Source: RUG695 sp050943135 (GTDB lineage Bacteria; Planctomycetota; Planctomycetia; Pirellulales; Thermoguttaceae). Taken from it: DNA of 37,564 nucleotides. The notes beneath the pieces were generated by a model. It was not told the DNA's origin. It saw only the letters and a list, made by a program, of their open reading frames with translations, and made no database searches. Positions 1 to 8,074 of this stretch are shown in pieces. The stretch is taken from contig JBMNOP010000022.1 of the NCBI GenBank assembly GCA_050943135.1, positions 1-37,564 on the forward strand, written 5' to 3'. Position 1 is the first letter of the stretch. Every line of letters begins with the position of its first letter. A program made the translations under genes and the position numbers.

Positions 1-45
1 TGATTGATTGGCGCACTGTTGATTCACTTTTACCGGATTTATATT

Positions 46-82
46 AAAAAGGCCTTAAACAGTTCTGTTTAAGGCCTTTTTT
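46..82. terminator. Bidirectional intrinsic terminator
   Basis: A perfect 15-bp inverted repeat (AAAAAGGCCTTAAAC at 46-60 and its complement at 67-81) encloses a 6-nt loop. It has a T-run on the right and, read on the minus strand, a T-run on the left. It can serve the minus-strand acetyltransferase ending at 219 and any plus-strand gene left of the window. Positions 83-218 hold nothing I can support. Confidence 0.85.
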
Positions 83-218
83 CTACCCCAAAAAACAAAC
101 CAGTAAAACAAAAATCTCTCGAGGTTTCAGGCAGGCCACCTTGCTGCTGACTGCGCTGCCCTACGTCTGAGGCCTTTTTGGAATGACTCCGAATCGGATT
201 CGAGAAAGGATGACGAGA

Positions 219-797
219 TTATCGGTTTAGATAATCAAACCGAAGTTGGCCTTCTGCCGTGCAAGCCGCCGGTGACAGGTAGAATCGCCGGATAGGCATC
301 AGTTTACCGCCGATTTCAATGGTGTCTTTTTCTTGTCGTGTGCCATCAATCTTTTCAAGCATTCTCAGAGAAGGCTTATTTTTCTCGTAGCAGGTAAACA
401 GACATTGATCTTTGATTTTGAGCTGGCGAAAAAGCGCCGGTAGCCGCCGTATCAACTCCGTGGCGACACCTTGACGGCGTCGGTCCGGCCGAACAAAGTA
501 GCCGATATTTCCCCCGTAGCGGCGCAGCTTCTCGGAGAGGGAGAGCCGAATATTGAGGACGCCGAGACATTCCTCGGTTTGAATGAGCCAGAAAGTTGCC
601 GATGGGACGAACCCCTGAGGGAGACCAACTCCATTCTCCTGGTTTCGATAGTCGGCGAAGATCGTCTCTTTCCATTTCGGGAACTCTGTCGGATCATGGA
701 GGATGTAGTTGTCGTGGACCTGTCCCCACGTAATGCGGCAGGTATCGAGATAAACGTTTAAATATCGAGGCGATGGGCGGATGATATCAAAGGTCAT
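219..797 (-). CDS. GNAT-family N-acetyltransferase
   Basis: A 192-residue predicted acetyltransferase that would transfer an acetyl group from acetyl-CoA to an unknown small-molecule or protein amine in the cytoplasm. The acetyl-CoA-binding motif A is clear at about residues 99-116 (GYFVRPDRRRQGVATELI), with the R-x-x-G-x-A pyrophosphate-binding signature. Downstream, residues 133-150 (LFTCYEKNKPSLRMLEKI) match the usual motif B pattern in which an Asn-Ser-like pair precedes a helix. The overall pattern resembles the predicted acetyltransferase group COG3981; this is from memory. Length is normal for a single GNAT domain. It is a single-gene unit read toward the left terminator. The substrate cannot be predicted. 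Confidence 0.85.
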   Translation of the reverse strand: MTFDIIRPSPRYLNVYLDTCRITWGQVHDNYILHDPTEFPKWKETIFADYRNQENGVGLPQGFVPSATFWLIQTEECLGVLNIRLSLSEKLRRYGGNIGYFVRPDRRRQGVATELIRRLPALFRQLKIKDQCLFTCYEKNKPSLRMLEKIDGTRQEKDTIEIGGKLMPIRRFYLSPAACTAEGQLRFDYLNR

Positions 798-851
798 TGG
801 GCTTCTTCGGCAAACGAAACAAAACGGGTAGAGTTACGGTCGATCCCCGGT

Positions 852-1472
852 TCACCCGAGTCCTTTAGCCCATTTCAACGTGTCGATCGCCCCGGCACCG
901 TAATAGTCGCAACCGGTTTCTTGGGCAAGTATGGGATCGGCAGCGGCCCCACCGACGCAAATCTTAACACTCTCGCGTAGGTCGGCCTCTTGAATTGCCT
1001 TGACGGTATTGCGAACCGACGGGCGACACGTGGTCAGCAGAAGGCTCAAACCGACGATGTCGGGCTGATGTTCCTTGATGGCCGCCACAAAACTCTCGGG
1101 GGCGACATCCGTTCCCAGATCGATTACCTCAAAACCGGATCCCTGAAAGATCATCGCGGTCAGGTTCTTGCCGATGTCGTGAATGTCGTTCTTGACCGTG
1201 CCAATGACCATCTTTTTTCGGTTGCCGACATCCTCCGAGGCTTGAACCAGCGGCGTAAGCTCTTCGGTGACCTTTTTCATGATCATTCCCGCAAACATCA
1301 GGTCGGGGATAAAGGCATCTCCCTCTTCAAAGCGGTTTCCCAGTTCCGACATCCCCTCGTTGCATTCGGCAATGATATCGGGGACGGCAGCTCCGGATTT
1401 TACTCGCTCCCTGACCAGATCGAGAACGGTATCCTCGTCGCAGTCGACCAATGCCTCGGCTAGTTTTGTCAT
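852..1472 (-). CDS. Corrinoid (B12-binding) methyltransferase-type protein
   Basis: A 206-residue cobalamin-carrying protein of the MtbC/MttC/MtaC type, which holds the methyl group in one-carbon transfer between a substrate:corrinoid methyltransferase and an acceptor methyltransferase. Residues 1-80 form the four-helix cap domain. Residues 88-206 form the Rossmann-like B12 domain with D96-x-H98-x-x-G101 (His98 the lower cobalt ligand), S143-x-L145 and G174-G175, the classical base-off/His-on signature. The start was placed at the ATG at 1472 because an AAGGAG lies just upstream and the cap domain begins there; the reading frame stays open further upstream, but that part has no family character. 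No partner methyltransferase is encoded nearby, so the methyl donor and acceptor are unknown. Confidence 0.9.
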   Translation of the reverse strand: MTKLAEALVDCDEDTVLDLVRERVKSGAAVPDIIAECNEGMSELGNRFEEGDAFIPDLMFAGMIMKKVTEELTPLVQASEDVGNRKKMVIGTVKNDIHDIGKNLTAMIFQGSGFEVIDLGTDVAPESFVAAIKEHQPDIVGLSLLLTTCRPSVRNTVKAIQEADLRESVKICVGGAAADPILAQETGCDYYGAGAIDTLKWAKGLG

Positions 1473-1733
1473 CTTTCGGTCTCCTTCCGTTTGAGGACGG
1501 TATTGTGGGCGGAAGCTTATTTTCTGGGGAAAACGAGCGTTGGTCCATTCTACCTCTCCCCAATAAAAACACAAGAACCCATCCTTTCACGATAGAAAAG
1601 CCAAATCCGGCAAAAAACAAAAAGCTTCTCCTATTTAACAAAAGAGCTCGCACCAGCTTTTCCGATATAGCTGGGGAGTAGTGAAGAGTGTACCCTCCCT
1701 TTCTGTTGAAGCAGAAAGGACTGGTAGATTGGG

Positions 1734-1739
1734 AAAGGA
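1734..1739 (+). promoter_or_regulatory. Ribosome binding site choosing the GTG start at 1747
   Basis: AAAGGA lies 7 nt before GTG 1747. The upstream in-frame GTG at 1681 has its GGGGAG only 2 nt away, which is too close. The 1747 start also puts Lys-Arg-Arg directly before a hydrophobic stretch, as expected of a signal peptide. Confidence 0.6.
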
Positions 1740-1746
1740 TTCCAAC

Positions 1747-3867
1747 GTGAAACGCAGAACGATTCTTTTTGGGACGGCCTTGGCGCTCCTTTTAACCTAC
1801 GTTGATCGTGTGCCCAGCCAGCAGCAGATGCCATCTCGCCAAAACGAATCGATTTCGGTTCCACAGGAAGGGGAGGCGAAGTTTCTTTCCACGATGAAAG
1901 AAATGCGCGAACGTGCCGCGGCTCGCTACAACCGAAATATGCGGCAGTTTAATCAGCAGATAAAACAGTTGCAGGCCGCACCTTCGGGCCCTGCGCAGCA
2001 GGCTCCGAAGGGCGCTGTTTCGTATAAACAACCCCCGAGGCAACCCGAAAGGCAGCCTCACTACAGCAACAATCAAAATCCTTTGACGATACTTTGGCAA
2101 TTTTTCGGCAGTCCGGAGAATAACAGTGCCAAGAACGGTTTCCCGCAAAAGGCTCAGCAACAGCCTTATCCTCAGGTTTCTCGCCAGGCTCCCCCGCCTA
2201 CGGCCCATCAGTATGATTACTCCGCAGCCCAAAGGCAGCAACAAGCCGGGCTGATACAGCAACGAATGCAGGTACAAGCGGCGGTCCAACAGGCCCAGCA
2301 GAACCCACGCGCCACGACTTCTTTGCAGAAAACTCCGATTCGCGTCGAGCAGAGGCAGGAAAAGAGCGCCTCGCGCGCACCCATATCTTCAGTGGACCAA
2401 CTTGCCAAGGCTTCGACTTCCCAGGAGAGTGCCTCGGAAGTGACCTCCCAGATTCCGTGGGATGTCCTTCCCGCTGCCGCCCGTAAACGTGCCGAGGCAA
2501 TCATCTCAGGCTGCACCTTCTATCGTCGTCTGCCGATGACCGGTGGCTATTGCAACCCCGAGATTTACGACTTCCTTGTTTGTCACCCAGAAGTAGTGGT
2601 CGGAACTTGGCAGGCGAGCGGATTTAACAAGCTCTCTCTTTCGAATGACGGAAACGGGCATTTTTCGGTTCACGACGACTCCGGTACTCACGCAGAGATC
2701 GAAATTATCTATCACGACAACAAAATGGTTGTTCTTCTTTGCAGCGGCACTTATGAAGGTCAGCTGGCACCGCGTCCGATACAGGGGGATATTCTTTGTG
2801 TTCTCCAGTATCGCTTTACCGAAGATGTTGCCAACGGGAATAAGCCGATTGCCGTCTCTCGGCTCGACACTTTCGTGAAAATGTCTTCCGCCAGTACTGA
2901 TCTGGTCGGGAAAGCTTTTGCTCCAATGATCGGGAAGGTGGCCGACTCGAATTTCGTGAAGACGGTTGATTCAGTGAATCAGATATCGGAATTGACGGAA
3001 AGAAATCCGAGAGTCGTTGCCGAGATCATTCAGGGAGCCCAGTATGTTCCGCAGGAAACGAAGAATGCTTTTCTTGGGTATATCGAACGGGTTACCGGCC
3101 ATGCATCGATGCGCGACCAGGGGGTGGAGGTTGAATACTATATGTTGCCAAAGATGAACGTCGCCAAGACGGAACCTGCGATGATCCTTTCACGCCGAGA
3201 CCGGTCGTCTCGGAATATGGCTTCCGTCGCCCCGCGTGTCGCTGAGGCTGAGGAGAGGACAGGGGTCGTGATGCCCGCTCCAAGTCTGGTGACGAGTATG
3301 CCGACCCCCAGTCAGTTGGCCTCAAACACGGCTTCTCCAAAGAACGTGGTCGCGAACCTTGCGACCTCTACTTCTTCCCGTGGCGAGGACATGCCTTTCC
3401 CGAGTGCTTCGCAGAGGAAGTCGGCAGTCGTGAATCTCAATCACAAGGTGTCTCTTCCGGCCGACGGAAGTCAGAATCCGGAGCGGGATTCGAAATCAGT
3501 CCTGAGTGGGGGCGAGTCGCTCGAAGAGTTCAATCTCAACGATGATTCCCAGGAACTCGTCTTTTCGGATGACCTGACGTCAACTGAGCCGGCCATGCCT
3601 CAAGTGGCGTCGGTTTCGAAGAGCATCGATACCGAAGAGCTGTGTTTTGATATGGACGACGAAGAGCAGTCCAGTACCTTGGAAGTGAAAGAGATCACAA
3701 CGGCCGAACCAAACCCGGAAACCGCGAACGGATCGAATGTCGGCGACGGATGGACACCTGTGATTTCGAAGCCCGCGATAACAAAAGCCGCCGCGGCTCC
3801 CGCACAAACCTTGACGTCGGTTCCTGAAGGGCAAAAGTGCTCCTGGAAAAAGCCGGAGATCAGATAA
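1747..3867 (+). CDS. Secreted Gln/Pro-rich protein with a planctomycete-type central domain
   Basis: About 706 residues, function unknown. A signal peptide is visible (basic KRR, hydrophobic ILFGTALALLLTYV). Residues 30-235 are low-complexity and rich in Gln, Pro and Ala, probably disordered. Residues about 236-452 are a compact, non-repetitive domain beginning IPWDVLPAAARKRAEAI, followed by CTFYRRLPMTGG, a LVCHPEVVVGTWQ segment and SRLDTFVKM. I associate this pattern with a family seen only in planctomycetes, from memory and unchecked. The remaining 250 residues are acidic, Ser-rich and again probably disordered. The architecture suggests an envelope or periplasmic protein with a folded core between flexible arms. 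An alternative GTG start at 1681 would add 22 residues. It is a single gene between divergent and convergent neighbours. Confidence 0.8.
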   Translation: MKRRTILFGTALALLLTYVDRVPSQQQMPSRQNESISVPQEGEAKFLSTMKEMRERAAARYNRNMRQFNQQIKQLQAAPSGPAQQAPKGAVSYKQPPRQPERQPHYSNNQNPLTILWQFFGSPENNSAKNGFPQKAQQQPYPQVSRQAPPPTAHQYDYSAAQRQQQAGLIQQRMQVQAAVQQAQQNPRATTSLQKTPIRVEQRQEKSASRAPISSVDQLAKASTSQESASEVTSQIPWDVLPAAARKRAEAIISGCTFYRRLPMTGGYCNPEIYDFLVCHPEVVVGTWQASGFNKLSLSNDGNGHFSVHDDSGTHAEIEIIYHDNKMVVLLCSGTYEGQLAPRPIQGDILCVLQYRFTEDVANGNKPIAVSRLDTFVKMSSASTDLVGKAFAPMIGKVADSNFVKTVDSVNQISELTERNPRVVAEIIQGAQYVPQETKNAFLGYIERVTGHASMRDQGVEVEYYMLPKMNVAKTEPAMILSRRDRSSRNMASVAPRVAEAEERTGVVMPAPSLVTSMPTPSQLASNTASPKNVVANLATSTSSRGEDMPFPSASQRKSAVVNLNHKVSLPADGSQNPERDSKSVLSGGESLEEFNLNDDSQELVFSDDLTSTEPAMPQVASVSKSIDTEELCFDMDDEEQSSTLEVKEITTAEPNPETANGSNVGDGWTPVISKPAITKAAAAPAQTLTSVPEGQKCSWKKPEIR

Positions 3868-3875
3868 GCTTTTCT

Positions 3876-3923
3876 CCCGCGAAAAGAAAAACGCCCCGGC
3901 ATTCCATGGCGAAAAGGCGGGGC
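3876..3923 (-). terminator. Probable intrinsic terminator of the aldo/keto reductase gene
   Basis: GCCCCG at 3893-3898 pairs with CGGGGC at 3918-3923. Read on the minus strand, the hairpin is followed by a T-rich tract (GTTTTTCTTTTC), about 80 nt after the stop of the gene ending at 4001. The loop is large, so confidence is moderate. Confidence 0.45.
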
Positions 3924-4000
3924 ACTTGATGGCATGGTGTCGGGAATCCGATCGGTGATACTCGTCGACGGATTTCGCACCTTCGGTCCGTGAAAGCGGA

Positions 4001-4855
4001 TCAAGAGGGATAGATAAAGTGGTCCGGATCGTAGCCGGTAGCACCCGATTCGGGAAGGGAATCGATTTTGGCAATATCCTCGTCAGAAATGTTGAAATCG
4101 AAAACGTCGAAATTTTCTTTGATGCGGGCGGCGGTTACCGATTTCGGTAATGGATTGACTCCTTTCTGGAGTGCCCAGCGGATGCAGATTTGCGCTACCG
4201 ACTTGCTGTACTTTGTGCTCAACTCTTTCAGAAGGGGGAGGCCGAAAACGCGCCCCTGCGCCATCGGGCTCCATGCCTGAATCAGAATACCAAGATCTTT
4301 GCAAAAGTCGGCCACATACTTTTGCCAGAAGCCGGGATGGTATTCGATCTGGTTCACCATCGGAACGACCGATGTATTGCGCACAAGGTGCTCGATATGG
4401 TGAGGCCGGAAGTTCGAAACGCCGATTGCTCGGATTCGGCCGTCTTTGTAGAGCTTGATCATTGCGTTCCATGTTCCCAAGAGGGAATCTTTCCAGTCGG
4501 TCCGCCGTTCCATGGGAATCGGCCAGTGAATCAGATAAAGGTCGAGATACTTGGCCTTCATCTGGGCAAGGGTCATGTCGAAGGCCGCGAGTGTCTCGTC
4601 ATAGCCATGGTCTTTGTTCCAGAGTTTGCTGGTCAGGAAGACCTCTTCGCGTGGCAGACCACTGGCACGGAGTCCCGCGCCAACACTCTCCTCGTTGCCG
4701 TAAGCCGAGGCGGTATCGATGTGGCGGTATCCGACCTCAAAAGCCGTTTTGACTGCATTGGTCGCGATTTCGCCGTTAGGCGACTGCCAGGTGCCGAAAC
4801 CGAGAACCGGCACTTTAACTCCGTTAGCAAGAGTGTACGTACTGTTTTGATCCAT
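4001..4855 (-). CDS. Aldo/keto reductase
   Basis: A 284-residue NADPH-dependent oxidoreductase with a (beta/alpha)8 barrel, reducing aldehydes or ketones (often 2,5-diketo-D-gluconate or methylglyoxal-like substrates in this branch) in the cytoplasm. The full catalytic tetrad is present: Asp47, Tyr52, Lys77 and His110 (LIHWP). The family signature GYRHIDTASAYGNE spans residues 42-55 and VSNF follows near residue 156. PLPKSVTAARIKENF near the C-terminus is the usual NADP-binding signature. Length is typical. It stands alone on the minus strand; the exact substrate cannot be read from sequence. Confidence 0.93.
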   Translation of the reverse strand: MDQNSTYTLANGVKVPVLGFGTWQSPNGEIATNAVKTAFEVGYRHIDTASAYGNEESVGAGLRASGLPREEVFLTSKLWNKDHGYDETLAAFDMTLAQMKAKYLDLYLIHWPIPMERRTDWKDSLLGTWNAMIKLYKDGRIRAIGVSNFRPHHIEHLVRNTSVVPMVNQIEYHPGFWQKYVADFCKDLGILIQAWSPMAQGRVFGLPLLKELSTKYSKSVAQICIRWALQKGVNPLPKSVTAARIKENFDVFDFNISDEDIAKIDSLPESGATGYDPDHFIYPS

Positions 4856-5124
4856 TGAACTGCCTTTCTGTACATCAATTGAGGTGATCGAATCGTCGGA
4901 GGGGCGAACGATTCATTATCCACGTTTCGTTTTCTCTCTGTTTTTCGCGAAGCCTTCCCAGCCGCCTGTACGGATTCTACAACAGATCGTCTTTCGTTTC
5001 AAGAGTGAGGACCGCCGCCGGTCGGCGAGCATAAGGTGTAAAATCTGGTGTGATGCCGTGTACGACTCCGGCCGAGAGTCCACCACATAAGGGAACCGCA
5101 AGACCGGCCGCAAGCCTCTTTATT

Positions 5125-5604
5125 TCAGTAAGATGCTCCCTTTTTCATGAGCAGGTCGGTGTCGAGCCAGATCGTGATCGGACCGTCATTGATAAGTTCC
5201 ACCAACATCATTTCCCGGAAAACACCTGTTTCGACACGAATCGCGTACTCGGTCCGGATGAGCGAGACAAATTCCTTGTAGAGACGCTCTGCCTCTTCGG
5301 GAGGAGCTGCCTCAGTAAATCCCGGACGGTTTCCGTGAACCGAATTGGCATAGAGGGTGAACTGACTGACCACTAGAATCGAACCGCCGACCCGAGAAAT
5401 GTCGAGGTTCATCTTTCCCTCGGCATCGTCGAAGACGCGTAGCCGACAGATCTTCCGGGCCAAAACACGGGCCTCTTCCGACGAGTCGCCGCGGCTAATC
5501 CCTAAAAGAACCAAGAAGCCGTTTTCGATCTGACCGCAGACGCGGTTTTCCTCGCGGGGGATGAGAACCCGTGCGTGCGTAACGCGCTGGAGGCATGCCC
5601 TCAT
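5125..5604 (-). CDS. dtd: D-aminoacyl-tRNA deacylase
   Basis: A 159-residue proofreading enzyme that hydrolyses D-amino acids (and glycine mischarged on tRNA-Ala) from tRNA; the family acts as a homodimer. The SQFT active-site motif is at residues 80-83 and the cross-subunit Gly-cisPro motif (NDGP) at 139-142. The start was placed at ATG 5604, where the family N-terminus begins (MRACLQRVTHARV) and a GGGAGAG ribosome binding site sits upstream. The frame is open for another 128 codons upstream but without family character. A promoter lies about 75 nt upstream. The 269 nt between this gene and the aldo/keto reductase hold nothing recognisable. Confidence 0.95.
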   Translation of the reverse strand: MRACLQRVTHARVLIPREENRVCGQIENGFLVLLGISRGDSSEEARVLARKICRLRVFDDAEGKMNLDISRVGGSILVVSQFTLYANSVHGNRPGFTEAAPPEEAERLYKEFVSLIRTEYAIRVETGVFREMMLVELINDGPITIWLDTDLLMKKGASY

Positions 5605-5679
5605 AAGACGCTCTCCCTGTGAATAACGATGATCGACGCAGAATGAATCGGGACGCAGGTTAAGCGCCCCAGCTGCGGA

Positions 5680-5708
5680 AGTATAACCGAAAAGCAGGGG
5701 GTGGACAA
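5680..5708 (-). promoter_or_regulatory. Sigma70-like promoter for dtd
   Basis: Read on the minus strand: TTGTCC (5703-5708), 17-nt spacer, TATACT (5680-5685). It lies about 76 nt upstream of the dtd start. Confidence 0.6.
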
Positions 5709-6118
5709 CTTGCGTTGCCCCTTGTGGCGCATCAGTTTTGGGGAGAGTCGGATCCCTTTTCCAAATACGGTGATTTTTCCGGCTCCCGAAAAATTCCCTG
5801 CGACCGTTGTTATGGCACGGGGCGACGGTTGTTCGACTTATCGGTTCGGCCACCCGTGTTTCTTTTTGATAAGCATCTTGATACGTTACAAGACGCTCGA
5901 TATGGAAGTGTTCGTTCTTCGGACGATGAACGAGCGTTGGCTTCTTGGAACGGCAAGACGTGACGACCCCGACCGTGAAGAATGTCATATAAGAACAAAC
6001 TTGTTCCGAGAGGTTTTTTTATCAGAAAAAGGGGGTTGTCGCACGATAGCACTCAAAAAAGGCGCTACTAGCGGTGCATCTTAATTCGGAGTTTTGGTAA
6101 ATCGGCCATAAATCTCCC
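5709..6118. other. Intergenic region without a supported gene
   Basis: This lies between the dtd promoter and the histidine kinase promoter. Short open frames exist on both strands but none has a ribosome binding site or family character. A small hairpin (GAACAA-AC-TTGTTC near 5994-6007) followed by a T-run at about 6016-6022 could end a short plus-strand transcript, but I see no promoter for one. Confidence 0.4.
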
Positions 6119-6148
6119 TTGAACATTTCCGCAGAATTGTGCTAGAAT
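6119..6148 (+). promoter_or_regulatory. Sigma70-like promoter for the histidine kinase gene
   Basis: TTGAAC (6119-6124), 18-nt spacer, TAGAAT (6143-6148). It ends 39 nt before the ATG at 6188. Confidence 0.65.
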
Positions 6149-6187
6149 GGCGCCGCTTTGGAGTTTTTGTAGGTAGATTTACGGAAA

Positions 6188-7825
6188 ATGAAACGCCGGT
6201 CGCTCAAATCCCGTATACGTATCTGGACGGTCATCGTGTTGATCCTTTTGATTGTTCTGATCGCCACGGGAATCTATACTCTCCGGCATTTCCGAAGTAT
6301 GGTCTACGATATCAGCCGGCGGTCGCAGGAGCTTCCAGCCGCAGCCAAACTCGGGACGTCGATCGGTGCGCTTCGGATGCAGGTCAGTCAGATCAAAGGC
6401 ACTCGCATGGCCGAACAGCAGGTCAAGAATCGGTTGGAACGGCAACTGCGACGGATGGAGCTTTTCGATTTTTCGAAGCAGCCGACATTGGAGGCTTATT
6501 CTCTTTTCCTGAGAAGGCTCTCCAAGTATCGCGAAGAGCTTGATGAATACGAGTCTCTGATTCATCTGCGGCCCGATTTCGTCATGGGAGGATCGGATTC
6601 GGCATCCTCTCTATCGTCCGAATCGCGCGCCATCCGTGACATCCGAGTTCTGCTGGAGGAGATCCAAGAGACGGTCATCACGTACCGATGGATTACAGAC
6701 GACGAGATGATCGACCAGGTCGATTTTTGTCTGGGAGAGGTGCAAAGTTTAACCGAGAGTCTTCCGAGCGACCTGCACCGGGAACTTGCCGGATTTTCCG
6801 ATCGGGTTCTCTCCCAGTACAAGTATATTCGTATCACGCTGATTTCTGCCGGTGTCGCGTCAATTGCCTTGACGAGTCTCCTGATTCATTTTGCCTATTC
6901 CTGGATTTTCCGGCCGCTACGAACCCTTGTGACCGATTCGCGTCGGATAGCCCAGGGAGATTTCCATCACCGCATCGAGCTTTCAACCAACGATGAGTTT
7001 GACGAATTAGCCGGCGCGCTCAACCAAATGACCGAGCGCTTCGAAGGGATTCGCGACGACTTAGACGAACAGGTCCGCCGGCGATCCGAAGAGGTGATCC
7101 GAAGCGACCGTTTGGCCAGCGTCGGTTATCTGGCTGCCGGTGTGGCGCACGAGATCAACAATCCGCTCGCTTCGATCGCGTTGGGGGCCGAGTCGCTTCC
7201 TCGCCGGGTACGAGGGCTTCTTGATCGCCGGAAAGACCCGCTACAGATTGATGCCGAATTGGCGGTGGTCGACAGATATGTCGAAATGATCCAAAACGAG
7301 GCATTCCGCTGTAAGGGAATTACGGAAAAGCTTCTTGATTTTTCCCGTACAGGGCGGGGGGAAAGAACGCGTACCGAGCTTCGTGCCGTTGCCGAGAGTA
7401 TGCTCGAGATGGCACTGACACAGAGTCGATACCGCCATAAGAGCATCGAGATCCTGCCCGGCGGGCCGGTCTATGCCATGGTCAATCCGCAGGAGATGAA
7501 GCAAGTCCTTTTGAACCTGCTGACCAACGCGCTTGACTCGATCGACGATGAGGGGATGGTCACAATCTCGGCCAAGCGCGAACGGAATTGTGCCGTTCTG
7601 ATTGTTTCGGATAATGGCAACGGGATCGATTCCGAGACATTGACACATATCTTTGAGCCCTTTTTCACCACGAAGGATCCCGGTGTCGGAACCGGACTGG
7701 GCCTGGCGATCGCCAATCGAATTATCCTGGGACACAAAGGGAAGATCTCTGCGTCGAGTCTTGGAAAAGGGATGGGAGCCTCGTTTCGTATCGAATTACC
7801 AGTCGAAGAAAGTCAAGCTGGGTAA
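6188..7825 (+). CDS. Membrane sensor histidine kinase
   Basis: A 545-residue two-component sensor of the NtrB/AtoS type. TM1 is at about residues 13-31. An extracytoplasmic helical segment without a recognised ligand domain spans 32-214. TM2 is at about 216-238, followed by HAMP (239-290) and a DHp domain with phosphoaccepting His321 in GVAHEINNPLASI. The catalytic ATPase domain has an N-box (LLNLLTNALDSID), G1 (DNGNGID), F-box (IFEPFFTTKD) and G2 (GTGLGLAIANRI). It should autophosphorylate on His321 and pass the phosphate to the response regulator encoded 250 nt downstream. That pairing is inferred from adjacency and from the common partnership of this kinase type with sigma-54 activators. 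The signal is unknown. Confidence 0.93.
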   Translation: MKRRSLKSRIRIWTVIVLILLIVLIATGIYTLRHFRSMVYDISRRSQELPAAAKLGTSIGALRMQVSQIKGTRMAEQQVKNRLERQLRRMELFDFSKQPTLEAYSLFLRRLSKYREELDEYESLIHLRPDFVMGGSDSASSLSSESRAIRDIRVLLEEIQETVITYRWITDDEMIDQVDFCLGEVQSLTESLPSDLHRELAGFSDRVLSQYKYIRITLISAGVASIALTSLLIHFAYSWIFRPLRTLVTDSRRIAQGDFHHRIELSTNDEFDELAGALNQMTERFEGIRDDLDEQVRRRSEEVIRSDRLASVGYLAAGVAHEINNPLASIALGAESLPRRVRGLLDRRKDPLQIDAELAVVDRYVEMIQNEAFRCKGITEKLLDFSRTGRGERTRTELRAVAESMLEMALTQSRYRHKSIEILPGGPVYAMVNPQEMKQVLLNLLTNALDSIDDEGMVTISAKRERNCAVLIVSDNGNGIDSETLTHIFEPFFTTKDPGVGTGLGLAIANRIILGHKGKISASSLGKGMGASFRIELPVEESQAG

Positions 7826-7899
7826 AATTGAGGGGCGGTTGTGTGGGGGCGCGAAAGGAATTTTCACAGCCCGTTCCGTGAGGAGGCCCGAGATTCCCA

Positions 7900-7928
7900 T
7901 AGACAAGAACCGAAAATTTCTGTATGAT
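7900..7928 (+). promoter_or_regulatory. Sigma70-like promoter for the response regulator gene
   Basis: TAGACA (7900-7905), 17-nt spacer, TATGAT (7923-7928). This gives a leader of about 140 nt before ATG 8075 and lets the regulator be expressed independently of the kinase. Confidence 0.6.
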
Positions 7929-8074
7929 ACGAGCGTATTTCGCTTTTTCGTTGGGTGCGCGCGGCCCTTCTCTGTGTGCCGAACAGAGAGCGCGAAGCGC
8001 CGATGTCGTCAAACAGGGAAGTCGCCACGAGGTGTTTTTCCCCAAGCGTATGTTTTGGAAGGAATCCACTTTTT

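Noticed and set aside
5605..5988. 128-codon N-terminal extension of D-aminoacyl-tRNA deacylase
   Set aside because: The family start and ribosome binding site fall at 5604, and the dtd promoter at 5680-5708 lies inside the supposed extension.
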